Of a stretch of DNA of 64,000 nucleotides, positions 23,101 to 35,103 are shown one piece after another. Each line of letters opens with the position of its first letter. Within the stretch, counting starts at the first letter, position 1. The stretch spans positions 181,305 through 245,304 of the forward strand of contig BDDD01000310.1 of the NCBI GenBank assembly GCA_001972305.1, written 5' to 3'. This DNA is from Cephalotus follicularis. Taxonomy: Eukaryota; Streptophyta; Magnoliopsida; Oxalidales; Cephalotaceae. Position numbers and translations under genes: made by a program. The notes below the pieces were generated by a model that did not search any database, was not told the DNA's origin, and was given only the letters and a program-made list of their open reading frames with translations.

Positions 23101-24309
23101 CTCAAGTTTGCTCCTTTTCTTTTGTTTAAATAGATGTCCTGGGAGCAATACTTTCCACTCATTTGGATAAGCCTCGTGTTTATATTGGGTGTATGAAATC
23201 AGGACAAGTTTTCTCTGAGCCGTGAGTTCACTCAAGATATTCTGTTGATAACTTTTGCATTAGATGATTGTGATATTTGTATATAAAGTTAATTTATATG
23301 TCTGCATTTCATAGGGCCCATAAATGGCATGAACCAGACTGGTGGAAATTCGGAGATGGAAAATCGTGAGTGAGACGCTGAGTTATGATTTTGCCTTGTA
23401 TTGTTGACGGACGATTGTCTTCTAGCTATCAGCTTTGCTGTAGCTTGCCATTGTTAGTGCACTCTGAAGTCTCCAACAGTGATACTCCTATCCCTGTACT
23501 GTGCCACATATTCAAATTGCTCTTCTTTTTTTTTTTTTTTTACTTTAACCACCTTAATATAGCAATACAGGCAGAGCAGGTATATGCTATCCCAGTGAAA
23601 GAAGGAAATTTCACTGATCTTTAAGTCATTTTGCAGTGAGGTCCAGTTTTTCCTATAAGTAAATAAATCCAAAAATGGGGATGTAGAACTGTTTCTGGCT
23701 GATGCATGTTTCATTGTATTGCAAGGTTTGCAAATTGTCTCATCAATTTTATTAGAAGAATAACGTTGAATGCTGTGGTTTTAGTCCATAGAAGTTGCTA
23801 AGCAGTCTTGTGAATTAATACAATGGCAACTGGGCGTCTCCTTATTCTTGAAATTCTGAAATCCAATGTGCTTTTGTTGTTTACCTCTTAAGTGAGTTTT
23901 CTGTATGGTTCAGATACTTCCGCCATGCTTCTGGTGAGATATATGCCATTTCACGAGCTTTGGTGCAATTTATCTCAATTAACAGGTATTATCTCTCACT
24001 TAAATATATTAACAATATATATACTGCATGGTGCACACTCATTTTTGGCTGGACTAGTTTGACCATGTGCTACTGCAGGTTAATACTTCGTACATATGCC
24101 CATGACGATATAAGTGCAGGATCATGGTTTATTGGGCTTGATGTGGAGCACGTGGATGAAAGCAAGTTTTGCTGCTCATGGTCAACAGGTATCCTGCTCA
24201 ATATTTCAAATGCTGGTTTTTGCCTCCTTATTGTGACTGTTAGCACCAAAATGTGATTGTTGACATGACCTTGTAATATACTTCAGGTGCATTATGCACG
24301 TCTGTGTGA
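20158..24309 (+). CDS. HPGT: Hydroxyproline O-galactosyltransferase (HPGT group, GT31)
   Basis: Twelve exons (20158-20279, 20388-20451, 20865-20914, 21011-21204, 22358-22421, 22510-22582, 22864-22987, 23134-23221, 23315-23365, 23914-23985, 24079-24188, 24287-24309) join in frame to 344 aa. It matches plant HPGT1-3, Golgi type II enzymes that add the first galactose to hydroxyproline of arabinogalactan proteins. A short cytosolic N-terminus precedes a membrane anchor (about 19-40, ending [13 protein letters not shown]). A DUF4094-like stem follows, then a galactosyltransferase domain with [53 protein letters not shown] (the DxD-like site), [39 protein letters not shown] and a C-terminal CCSWSTGALCTSV. 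All splice sites are GT-AG. Length and layout are normal, so it is probably functional. Which paralogue it is cannot be settled here. Confidence 0.92.
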
Positions 24310-27300
24310 TTTGCGTTCCATATTCAACAATATCCGTATATTTTTAAGAAGTCCACGCTTTACCTGCACCTTCTTGGATGCCTATTCAAGATGGAATTCA
24401 GGAAGACTTTAGCATTGCATCTGCTGAAGTTTGATCTTTTTTTAGCTGCAGATGGATGGATTTGTTGATTAATGTGGATACAGTGACGCAGAACTTATGT
24501 TGAAAGCTAGTCAGGATTTTCTTAAAGCTTCACAACATTCTTACCATTTTCTAAGATTTGTAAGAATGCACCATAGTATTCCTGTTGATGATGTATCTTA
24601 ATAGCTTTATGTTCTAAGTTTATTCTTACTCCAATTATGAGCTCTCCCTCCATACGAAAATGAAGAGATTCTTATATTTACTGTGTTTAAAATTGTGTCA
24701 GTTATTGCTCATGTTAATTACAAGCTCAACTAGTAGGAATTTGTATTCTTGTTCACTGGATAAATATTAGTGTTTTTATTGCCTGGGAATCTATGAGGGG
24801 CACAGTTGCTGGCTTCAGTTCATTTTTTTCCTCATTTTAATAAAAGAGGATCACAGGATTCTGGCTTCAGTTCATTGTTTCGTCCATTGCTGTTGAACTT
24901 TTTCTTTCAGTATAACATTAAGCTTTTGTATTCATTTATATTTAAATATATATTGATATAAAGCGATGCACATTTTTTATTCAGTCTCTATTCAGAAAAA
25001 TTGAAAATACTGCATTGCTTGTCATAACATGATCAAGTCTTTTCTTTCTTTATTAAATTTTCTGTGTTTCAGGTAGATTTTCTTAGTTATTGTTATTATA
25101 GGTCAAAAAATTGTTGTGATTGCCTTGTTCCTGACAAAGGCGGTAAGATGGTAACCCAGCTATAGATATAGGGTTGGGTGGGTGCAGATACTAACCACAG
25201 AGAGGATCTAGCCACATAAAAGCATGTTTGGCATTGACTTTGCTAGATTTCTTTGATGTTTTTTCTTTTCTTTCAAGTAGGGAAAATAAAACGCGGTCAG
25301 TTGGTGAGTACTTAACCCAAATTGCATTGGCTTGGCATTTTTGCCTCTTCCAATGTCAACGCACTCGATTTTATTTGGTCTCGTATGATTTTAATCTTGC
25401 AGGCGCACTATCTGCAGCCATACATCTAATCTTCTAGTGATCACAATTGACAGATGCTAAGTGAACTACTAAACTCTGATATGTTGCACATTAGGTGGGT
25501 GGCAGGCAAATGTGAAGCTGTAGACACTAGACACAGAATCGTAGTGTCATCTTTTGAATTGCATTGTGCCTCAACTCCCCCATGCCATTGTCATTTTGTT
25601 GTTTGTTTGGTCTCTAGATTCTCGTGGGGATTTCATCAACACTTGCATGATGCGACTCACGAAAGGAAGGTATTTTTTCCAGATAATTTGGTTCTGCAAT
25701 GAGCAAGATACCACAAAATTAAAGCAATGTTTATAAAGTCCTTATAGTTTTGGTTTCTTCTAGTGTAAGGTGCCATATTCTAATTTCCCCGTGTTTCTTG
25801 TCATTCGTGGAGTGAAATTATACAATTTTTTTTTAAAATTAGGTGTTATTTCGGATGCCAATGATGAAACCAATGACTTGATATTACACTACTGGTGTCA
25901 AGATAATTTGTTTTCCGTACAATATGATATATGTGTATGATATTGAAATAGTGTATGAAATTTGAAGTTTTCGTATTTTGGATTTGTAAATCGTGCCAAA
26001 CTAATAGATCTATTTGCGTTTTGTTAGTCTTAGCATTGTAATTGATTTCAATTAACAAAAGACAAATGGTATTTCTGCGTCGTTCATAATTCAACTTTAC
26101 ATATGATTTCACTAAAACGGAGCAAACTTCGTGAAAACAAAATTTTGATGACCGCATATAAAACATATGTTGGTGTAGGATACTTTAGTGAGTAAAACCA
26201 CCAAGAAATCCTCTACTCTTTATAGCATAAACAAAAATTTTAAAAGCCTAATAATACACTTCTTAATTCTCCGACAACAGATATGATCACATCTATGATA
26301 CAGAAAGTGTGTTTCCCCTACCCAATCACCGTGGCATCAACCTGAAGTCGTTTCACGTATATTAGAATAAAAGGAAAAAAATTTAAGACAAGCGAAAGGA
26401 TTCGCCTGGGGAAAAAAAAAAGAGCTGTGAATTGTGTCAGCTAGATTTTTAAAATTTTACATTATTGTCACAGATCAACAATAGAAATAAAATTAAGAAA
26501 GAGGGCACAATCGACCGTTCAATGAACAATGACTACACTTTTGTTCTAATAATTTGGTCACCTAAAAGCAAAATTTAGCTAGGAGGCAAATGCGAAAGGC
26601 CTTTTAATGGGAATTGCGTGTGCATTTGAGTAACCGACTACACGTTGATCACCATTTGAAAGAATCATCGACTACGTACAATAAAATGTAATTCCTTGAA
26701 AGCAGATATAGCAGTTTGGTAACATATATATCTCACTCATTAGTCAAAATGTAAAAGGGAGAACATGCGGAGCATTTGTTGGACTATGTCCACCTTTAAA
26801 GTTGCAGGTAGAATCAGAGATGTTATCAGAGAATCTCTCAAAAATAAAATAAGTAAAGATTCTTTTTGTGTTATCTATAAATACTGTTCTCACCTAAGCA
26901 AGGTGGTGATACTGAATATTCAAAGGGATAATCTAAATTATTCAACAAATCAGTTGTTACAAAACAAAACAAAAAAAAATCTAACATTACAGCGAGTCAG
27001 CGACTATGATGTTTGTGGAAGGAACATCTATCTATCGTGACCGTGATCAACGTGTATCATTGTGGACAATGTGGATATTGATCAGTAGAACCAATTGACG
27101 CCAGTTTAAGTCTTTGAGAGGTATAAACAAAAAGGTTGCTGCTGCCCCATGACTCTGACATTAATTTAACCAATTCAACTCACATTCCATATTTAATCAT
27201 AATTCGTTTATGCAAAAAGGAGTGCTTTATATATTCATTACATATAAAATTGCAACTTACTTTTGAAAGGGAAAAAAAATTACAGTTACATAAACAATAT

Positions 27301-28920
27301 TCTTTGGAGAATAATGACATTATGAGAATCTATGTGGTCATGTTTGAGAGGTTAATATTTCATGTGATGATAAGTAAATAATGACATACATAACCATGTA
27401 AATGGTTCCTTGTTTCTTCTTCTTCTTCTCTTCTTTTTTTTTTTCTTTTTTTGAAAATGAGATTATATAACTATCTTTTGATCCAAAATAATTCATGACT
27501 TTTTATTTTTTGATTAAAAAAAACAATCTCCAAGTACCCAATCTGGAGTTATTAATATTATATATATATATATTGCGGAAGTCTCGTATCCTTTCCTCTT
27601 TGATCCTTGTGTTAAATAGCTTACTTTATTTATCAAGGGGTCGTTTATCGTTAATTCAGGTAACCAAGTTGGAAGGAAAGCATGTCCACACGTAAGTCCC
27701 CATCAAAGTGTGGACGCCACCCCATGCCCACCACCATTCCACGCCAAAAAAAACATTCATGGTTGACACGTCTCAAATCAATACAAATATCTTGACTTTT
27801 AACATTGTGTTTCTTCAAATATTGTGTTTTATAGTTAGCGACTTGGTCACCCTTCCTAAATATACACGAGGATTATACATATTTTGTGTATATCTATTTT
27901 AATTGATGTCTTATATTAGCATTATTTTATATTACTTCATTCATGTTGAATCTATTTAAACAAATCATATTTATATATCAATTTTCAAGTTAATCATCTA
28001 TATTAATAGATATTTCTATTTAATTAACTTAGAAATTATAAAACGATTAAACTTGTTGTTTAGATTTATATGTATGACCAACTATCAAATCCAACCTTAT
28101 TAAATTTTGATTATGATAATTATGTATGAGTGATATAAGGTAATTAATGATAATTATGATAATGCTAAATGTCTCTCATTAAGCCATCCTTCTAAGTAAA
28201 AAATACCATACGGTCATGCCAAATTGTACCTTAAATGCATGTCAAAAAGGGTGTTCGTTTGAATATTGAAGCCAACATTTCTTGGTTCCTATATGATAAC
28301 TGGTGAAACATAACTGTTACTCTCATAAATGTTTTTGTTTGAAACTGGGCCTTGGACCATTTTTTTCTTTTGTAGAAATTTATGATTTCTTGGTCTTATA
28401 TATTTTTGAAGCGTTGTTGGTTTCTTCTTTGAATTTTATACAGCTTGGTCATTTGGGTAACAGCTTCTTAATTTCTTTGTAACATTTTTGAAGATACTCA
28501 TACATATATATGGGTGGTTGGGTGGTTTTTGGAGACACTCTAAAATCTTTTGGTCTGTGTGCTTGCTTATCAGTGTTTTAAGGGACATGTGTATTGTTGG
28601 CAAGTTTTAGTGGTAATTAAATACTAAACAAAGAGATTGAGGTAGTTATAGTGGTGGTTGAGATTTTGGTTTTCAGTTCACAAGAAACTTGTTCTTTCAC
28701 AAGAAAGGTGTCAAGGGTGTGCAAGTTCATATCCTCAACTGCTTCCATTGATTGCTAATCAAGCCTTTTTTATACTGCAGAGGGGTCACTTGAATCACTT
28801 ATCTCTATGAAAAGTTGGTTTCAATCATTGTATTGAGTTTTCGAGACTTAAGATTGAAAGAGAGAGAGACAGATTTGTGTCGTTTTTTTTCTTATTTGTG
28901 TTATTATTTTGGCTTATACT
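24310..28920. other. Long intergenic spacer, no gene seen
   Basis: About 4.6 kb of AT-rich DNA. The first few hundred bases should include the 3' UTR of the HPGT gene. A perfect 8-bp hairpin (GTCCACAC...GTGTGGAC, about 27681-27712) and short AT runs occur. The last 150-200 bases contain the leader of the epimerase gene, perhaps with a leader intron ending at the tactgcag near 28780. No open frame here shows recognisable protein similarity. Confidence 0.55.
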
Positions 28921-31362
28921 ATGAATCATCCTGGGGCTGTAAATGATCAGAGATCAATAGTTGAAGTTACCAAGGATAGAAATGGTGTTCAGCAGGTTCT
29001 GCTTCGTAATTCTAGAGGAGCTTCTGTCACGGTCAGAATCTTTCTATAACCTCTCTGCTTTCATTGCTTGATATTTGCCTTTCTTGATGTTGAAATAGAA
29101 CGCAATGCAAAATTGAAATGCTTGATTTTGGTGATAAACGTCTTGTGGTTTCATCTTTATCTTGTACAATATCATTTTCAGGTCAGTTTACATGGAGGAC
29201 AGGTTCTTTCATGGAAGAATGACCGAGGAGAAGAATTGCTATTCACAAGCACTAAGGTAATGATGTGATTTAGTACCACCTGAGGCTCTCATCTTAAATC
29301 TTGTGCTGTGCAGTTAATTAACTTCTATTTTCATCCTGTGTAGGCAACCTTCAAGCCGCCACATGCAGTGCGAGGAGGAATTCCTATATGTTTTCCGCAG
29401 GTATTTTTATCCTTTTTTGTAAAGCAATCTGGTACAAATTTTGAAATATATCTGACTAGAGGGTGGGTTGCTTCCATATATATGTTTTAGTTTGGAAACG
29501 GAGGATCGCTTGAGCAACATGGGTTTGCAAGAAACAAAATTTGGGTCATTGATGACAATCCACCTCCATTGCATCCTAATGATTCCAATGGCAAATCTTA
29601 TATAGACTTGCTGCTTAAGCCATCAGAAGATGATCTGAAAATCTGGCCGCATTGGTATGTGACCTTGTGTCATTTCCCTCTCCAAAACAGTAACTAAAAT
29701 AGCATATCAGATATGACATGATCAATAGTAGCTAGCTTCTGATTATGTTGCTTGAGGTATAAATAAAGCCTATAGGCCTTTCACACAATAATTAATATAA
29801 GGGGATCTTTTCCATTTGGTGGACTACATGAGCAAAAAATTTGGGAAGAAACATTTTATTCTAAAAATCTCACCAGCCCAAAATTTTGCATTTGATTATG
29901 TTGCTGCATGCTTATTGAGCTTCAAGTTGTACTTGTTATATATATGTACATTAATGACAGTTCCAATTATTTCCAGTTTCGAGTTTCGTCTTAGGGTGTC
30001 TTTGACAGCAGATGGGAATCTAACCATGATATCACGCATCAGGAATGTAAACTGCAAGCCGTTCAGCTTTTCAATTGCGTATCATACATATTTTCTTCTC
30101 TCTGATATCAGGTATGTGCAGTATCCATTGGCAATGGATTAGATTCTACTTTAAAAGGATGTGCTATGGAAGCTTGCAGCACACGGTTTTAACCGCCTAA
30201 GAAACTTTCTAGGGATTTGCAACTGTATAATTCACTAATTTGCCACCATTAGCATATTCAGGTTAGATAAATCCAAAAAGGCATGCTGAAAACTCCAACA
30301 TGTTGAGAAACAACTAAATTGATGGTGGTGCTTAGTTGCTTTTGCCCCCCTTGCATAATGATAATCTCACCAGTGAAGTAATATTTACCATTGTCGTCTT
30401 CCATAAGCATGGAAATTAAATGAAAATCAACTGTGCAAACAGTGAAGTGAGGGTGGAGGGGCTGGAGACTCTTGACTACCTTGACAACCTTTGCCAAAAG
30501 CAGCGATTCACGGAACAAGGGGACGCCTTGACATTTGAATCCGAGGTAAGAAAAATAAATTGGTATCTTTAATTAGGTGGTCAGTTTGTAAGATATATTA
30601 GATTCTTAAGCATTCAGTTGCCAAAAACCTTGTCAGTGTTAAGAGGGTGCATAGTTTTATATGCATAGATTCACATAGATGCATAAAAATCTCAATATAA
30701 GACAGAGTTACATTCAGTTATTATATCCTCTTGGCTGCACTCCTTAGCTAAGGCCTCCTGCTTACCGAGTCCTTTCTAAATTGTAGGTGGATCGGGTTTA
30801 TCTTAATTCTAAAGATGTAATTGCAGTGTTTGATCATGAAAGGAAACGAACATTTGTCCTCCGGAAGGAAGGACTCCCAGATGTAGGTTAGTTTCGCCTT
30901 CTCTGATATGCCTTTTGGAAGCAACACTACCATCAGTGGTGGTGGGTAAGAAACTACTTTTGCAAGACATCATGATTTCTGCAACTACTTTACATCACCG
31001 ATTCCAGCATAAGTTTTCATTGAGTTAATTGAGACCTTTGGGTCATTAAACAATCATGAGAAGCTTTGAATTGTAGGCTTCAAATCAGTTCATTAGCTGC
31101 TTATTTCTTTCACCTCAAGTTTGTAACCATACTTTGCCATATACTGATGTGTGTTAACAAATTGTTGAATTTTGCACTGTGTTCTTGCATAGTGGTCTGG
31201 AATCCATGGGAGAAGAAATCTAAATCCATGTTAGATTTTGGCGATGAAGAATACAAACGTATGCTTTGCGTTGATGGGGCAGCGATCGAGAAACCAATCA
31301 CCTTAAAGCCAGGTGAGGAATGGACAGGCAGGTTAGAACTCTCAGTTGTCCCCTCAAGTTAA
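28921..31362 (+). CDS. Glucose-6-phosphate 1-epimerase-like (aldose 1-epimerase family)
   Basis: Eight GT-AG exons (28921-29031, 29182-29256, 29344-29400, 29491-29654, 29977-30111, 30443-30545, 30787-30886, 31193-31362) give an open 304-aa frame. The family (YMR099C/YeaD type) interconverts the alpha and beta anomers of hexose-6-phosphates. Diagnostic pieces are SLHGGQVLSWKNDRGEELLF, AVRGGIPICFPQFGNGG, LEQHGFARNKIW (a conserved His), SFSIAYHTYFLLSDI (second His), VVWNPWEKKSKSM and MLCVDGAAIEKPITLKPGE (candidate catalytic Glu). There is no signal peptide, so a cytosolic enzyme is expected. The start ATG opens MNHPGAVNDQ after a stop-rich leader. Length is normal for plant members (about 300-320 aa). 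Confidence 0.93.
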
Positions 31363-31997
31363 TCAGGTAAGTTTGTGATTCCCTCATGGATAGTTCTTGC
31401 AGAGTGAAGACTGATATATACATACTGATAAACCACTCAGGTATTCCCGCCTATGAAGATGTTCCATGCTAAGTGAATATGTATTTGTTACGCGTAAGTG
31501 AAATAGTTAAGGGCATGATCACCTTCCAATTCGGTGAGCCTTAATGATATATAGATTTTCCTGTTTTGGAAGTGGAGGTACTTGTTTTTAGTGTTTCTCC
31601 ATGGTTGCAATGTACACAAGTCATTCCCATTTGTGATTTTATGAGTTGTATAAATTCGATCAGTTGTTTACATGAGAAATGTGATGAAGATTTGGCAATA
31701 AAATTAATCATAATTCTGTAAGTAAAGAAGAGAAAAGTAACTCGAGACAAAATATAAGAAAATATAATTAATATCTATTATTTACGCTCAATTAGACGAT
31801 GAAAATAATATAATCAAATGGGGTTAATTGGATCACAACGTTCGACACTACACGACATTAACTTAAATAAATTTAATCTAAATATATTTGACTTATATTA
31901 AGGTTAATCTGTTTAATTTATTTTAAGTTCATGTCAATAGTCGGCATAACTAGACAAACACAACATAAACCCAATCACTGATTGATACACGTCTAAG
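31363..31997. other. 3' flank of the epimerase gene
   Basis: Presumed 3' untranslated region followed by AT-rich spacer. A possible 3' UTR intron boundary (gtaagt at 31367) follows the stop. Nothing else is recognised. Confidence 0.4.
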
Positions 31998-32215
31998 CAA
32001 TATGATACAAATTCTAAGGGCTTACTTGATTGGAGCTATGTGTCCTCAATAAAAAGAATGAAAGAATAAAAATCAAGTGTAAAGCAGCATATACGACTCA
32101 ACTAAGCCAATATGATACAAATTCTAAGGGCTTACTTGATTAGAGCTATATATCCTCTCGATAAGAAGAATGAAAGAGCAAAAATCAAGTGTAGAAACAC
32201 ATTTTCGATTAACAG
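31998..32215. repeat. Tandem duplication, two 110-bp units
   Basis: The unit beginning CAATATGATACAAATTCTAA at 31998 recurs at 32108, giving a period of 110 bp. The first 50 bases are nearly identical, and the copies diverge in the second half while keeping AATCAAGTGTA. It lies just upstream of the separately duplicated tRNA unit. Confidence 0.85.
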
Positions 32216-32332
32216 ATTGATAAATGAGCAACCATAACTGGAGCACAAAAACGAATCGATAAGAGCCTACAAAATTATTTTGACCAGAATTCACAAAGTT
32301 TAAAAAATGAAAAAAAAAAAAAGGTTTCTTTT

Positions 32333-32404
32333 TATGAAAGACAGGTTTCAATCGTGTGACCTGTGAGTTATGGGCCCACCACTCTTTGGTTGCGTCACTT
32401 TGAT
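32333..32404 (-). pseudogene. tRNA-iMet(CAT) pseudogene
   Basis: This 72-nt body aligns base for base with the intact copy 151 bp away and keeps the anticodon loop (GGGCCCATAAC). It has changes in the D arm (GACGCAACCAAAGAG), a broken acceptor-stem pair and a T-stem mismatch (ACACGATTGAAACCTGT). A long A-run on the plus strand gives a T-run downstream. It is probably not transcribed into a usable tRNA. Confidence 0.75.
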
Positions 32405-32465
32405 CTATTGATAAGCCACTACAATAAGATTATTTCGACAAGAATTCACAAAGTAAAAATATTGG

Positions 32466-32475
32466 AAAAAAAAAA
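32466..32475 (-). terminator. Pol III terminator of tRNA-iMet
   Basis: Ten consecutive T on the transcribed-sense minus strand begin 9 nt after the tRNA 3' end, a normal plant Pol III stop. Confidence 0.7.
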
Positions 32476-32483
32476 CTCTATTT

Positions 32484-32555
32484 TATCAGAGACAGGTTTC
32501 GATCCTGTGACCTGTGGGTTATGGGCCCACCACGCTTCCGCTGCGCCACTCTGAT
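32484..32555 (-). tRNA. trnfM-CAT (nuclear iMet): Initiator tRNA-Met (CAT)
   Basis: The minus strand reads ATCAGAGTGGCGCAGCGGAA...CTCTGATA, 72 nt, with the acceptor stem ATCAGAG/CTCTGAT typical of plant initiator tRNA. The anticodon CAT is at 32523-32521. The T loop has the initiator-type GATCGAAAC in place of TTCGA. There is no intron. From memory, the plant consensus T stem has C-G where this copy has A-T on both sides (GTCACAGG/CCTGTCTC), a paired change that keeps the stem. The internal A and B boxes are intact and a T-run follows. It is probably a working gene. Confidence 0.9.
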
Positions 32556-35103
32556 TTGTTGTTAGGGATTACAAACAAAGTAATTTGTACTTTGTTTTCT
32601 TTCGGTTCTTGCAAACAATGACCTCACTTGGGCCACTTCTCTCCTAATGGGATGTTCGGTTTCCTTGGAAGAAAATATTATTAACTCCTTATCTCATCTT
32701 AATTCTTTTTTTAAAAAAAAGTATAAGTTTCTAAGGGACAATATCTTATTTATTTTAATATGTTTCCCTTTTTCTTTTATGAATGTCTTTGAGGATTTAT
32801 AAGTGAACCTTATAGATACAATAATAAAATTTTCTTTATTTGATGGTGAGTTTATTTATAAAAATGAATAGAAATAATTCCAATTTCCAAGCAAGAATTC
32901 CAACCCTTCAAGGCCCACTACTACCCAAGCAAGATAAAACCAAAATAGCTCACTCCATAGGATAATGTGTCAACATTATGTCAATCTATATCACCTTGAG
33001 CAGCTTTATTACTCCTAAAGAAGTCCTACATTAATATTCTCTTTCTAAAATGGATAGTGACAAATTTGCCAAATCAAATTTGATATTTTTGTTGAATAAA
33101 TGTTAGACAATTGCATATGATGATGCCTATTTAAAGGTCTACCTTGTATTTGCTGTTTTGTGTTTGTATGGACTAGGTAGTTTCTCTAACAATTCCATAA
33201 ATTGGATACTTCCATTTGGAAATGCTCCATTTAACATTAATAATTGGATAAATGTAAGAAGGTTTGTCATTATTTGGGTAGTCATTTTGCTTGGGCCTTC
33301 TTGTGTTAAATTTCAAATTTACTACCAACCCAGAGAGACAAGAAGGGCCATGATTTAACAATATGTGTGATAAAAGCTAAAAGTTGGTTGAAATTGATTA
33401 ATGAGTTAGAGACATGTCAATTTTTTTTAGATAAAAGACATTTATGAGTTATAAAACCAATAGTATTTTTTTAATTGACCTTTTGTATGGCAGTTTGATT
33501 TTAACCTAACACATTAATAACGTGGTATGAGTTATTTATTTAAAAAAATAAAATTGAAAGTACAATCACAAGTTTAAGTTAAAACACATACATTATTAAA
33601 TGTTGAAGAAGTAAAATTTTTTTTTTTTTAAAACCACACCAAGGTAGTTATATAATTGGGTTTTTCCTTGAGATCAAATTGATGTCTTACGTGAAAGATC
33701 ACGATGATTTGTCTTGTACTAGTTTTATAGAGATTTATTTTATGGCTATTTATGTGAAATATATATAATTAATAATGTTGCTTTCATAAGTGTTTTTTGA
33801 AAGGTAAATGTTAGCATTCACGTCTATTAAAATGCTATTATGATACGTGGTAATACTTTTTTATTTTTAAGGAGCAAATCATAAATAGATGCATGCCTCG
33901 CCCCTTTATATAGGATGAAAATATTTGCTAATTAGGAAAGATAAAGAATAGCGCACAGAATAACATTTTTAAAAAAAGTTGAAATTTAAAATGTATATTG
34001 AGTTAGTTATTTCGAACTGATCTCTACCCTAATTTACACACGCAATAAATAAATAGAAGGGAGACTACATTAGTTCGGTGATTAGGATTATAATATGTTT
34101 GGATCAAAACTAATGTTTATTCTCTCATATTTTATTAATGATTATTAAATTTGATTTAATATTTATATATGTGTCAGGTTATTATGATCAACATACCAAC
34201 TCCATAACCATAAAAAGAATGGAAAAGATAAAATCATCTTTTGACTTTAGTGGTTTTGATGTGTTTTATATAACATTTGTTTTTATTGTATTATTTATTG
34301 AGTAATTGATGTAACGGTTTGCCGTTCACCGTCACCTGCCGGTCAACTTACTAAAACCCCACTAACCGCCAACCCCACGCTCCATTGGTATTAATCAGTT
34401 ATGAAATATAGCCATTAATAACCTTTAAAAAATAAAAAATAAAAACCACCGATAACAAACTTGGCTATTTAATCTCCAAAGAAATGAAATGAAATGATTT
34501 TTTTTTTTAGTTTGTTTGTTGCTTTAAGCACTTTTTGAATGATCATAGCTGAAGCTCATCTGCTTTGGATGCCCTACTTTTGCCAGTGAAATCATAACCA
34601 TCACGTTTTCGTTTCTCTCTTCAATATTTTCTTTTTTTTACTTGTTTCCATTTTGTTTAGTTATTTACCCGTATTTATTTTCTGTTACTAATTTGGAACT
34701 TCTCTTTTTTGTACCTTTCTTTAACGATATTTTCCATTTTTTTTTTATTATTTATAAAATTCGGATTTTAAGTACTCTGTTTTTTCTGTTTTAATTGCCC
34801 AAAAAATTCAATTTTTTGCGGGTTTTAAATTTAAACGAAAAAGCTAAAAAGAAAAAGAACAAACCTATAACACATTAACACTCTTATATTCAAAGCCTGT
34901 CACCGCACTGCCTCATTCCTACTTTTTTTTGGACAACAATCTTGGAATCTGCTCCTTTAAAAAAAATTATATTTATTTATAACTTACAACATTCTAATTT
35001 AAATATAGTACTTTAAAAAAAAAAACTTCATAAGCGAAAAACAAGCAAAACATCTCGTTTTTGGTTTTTTTTTTTTTTGTGTGTGTGTTGAAGGTGAAGC
35101 AAA
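32556..35103. other. Intergenic spacer upstream of the LRR kinase gene
   Basis: AT-rich, about 2.5 kb. No recognisable coding region. The last few hundred bases are the likely promoter and leader of the receptor-like gene, with a T-run and GTGTGTGTG at 35061-35089 shortly before the start codon. No clear TATA box could be fixed. Confidence 0.5.

Larger units (their letters stand above)
32258..32562. repeat. Tandem duplication of a 152-bp unit containing tRNA-iMet
   Basis: Unit 1 starts GATAAGAGCCTACAAAATTA (32258) and unit 2 starts GATAAGCCACTACAATAAGA (about 32410). Both continue with a GA(C)AGAATTCACAAAG stretch, an A-run and a tRNA-iMet body on the minus strand. Divergence is uneven: the tRNA body in unit 2 is conserved, while that in unit 1 has decayed. 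Confidence 0.85.

Noticed and set aside
27681-27712. 8-bp perfect hairpin GTCCACAC/GTGTGGAC
   Set aside because: Too short to stand out from chance in 64 kb and with no supporting context.
31998-32562. Possible CRISPR-like repeat-spacer array
   Set aside because: Only two copies of each of two different units, in a plant nuclear context; simple tandem duplications explain them.
35060-35103. Upstream in-frame start or promoter element just before the LRR kinase ATG
   Set aside because: The region is a T-run plus GT repeat without an alternative start, so the MEAKYIVSL start with its signal peptide was kept.
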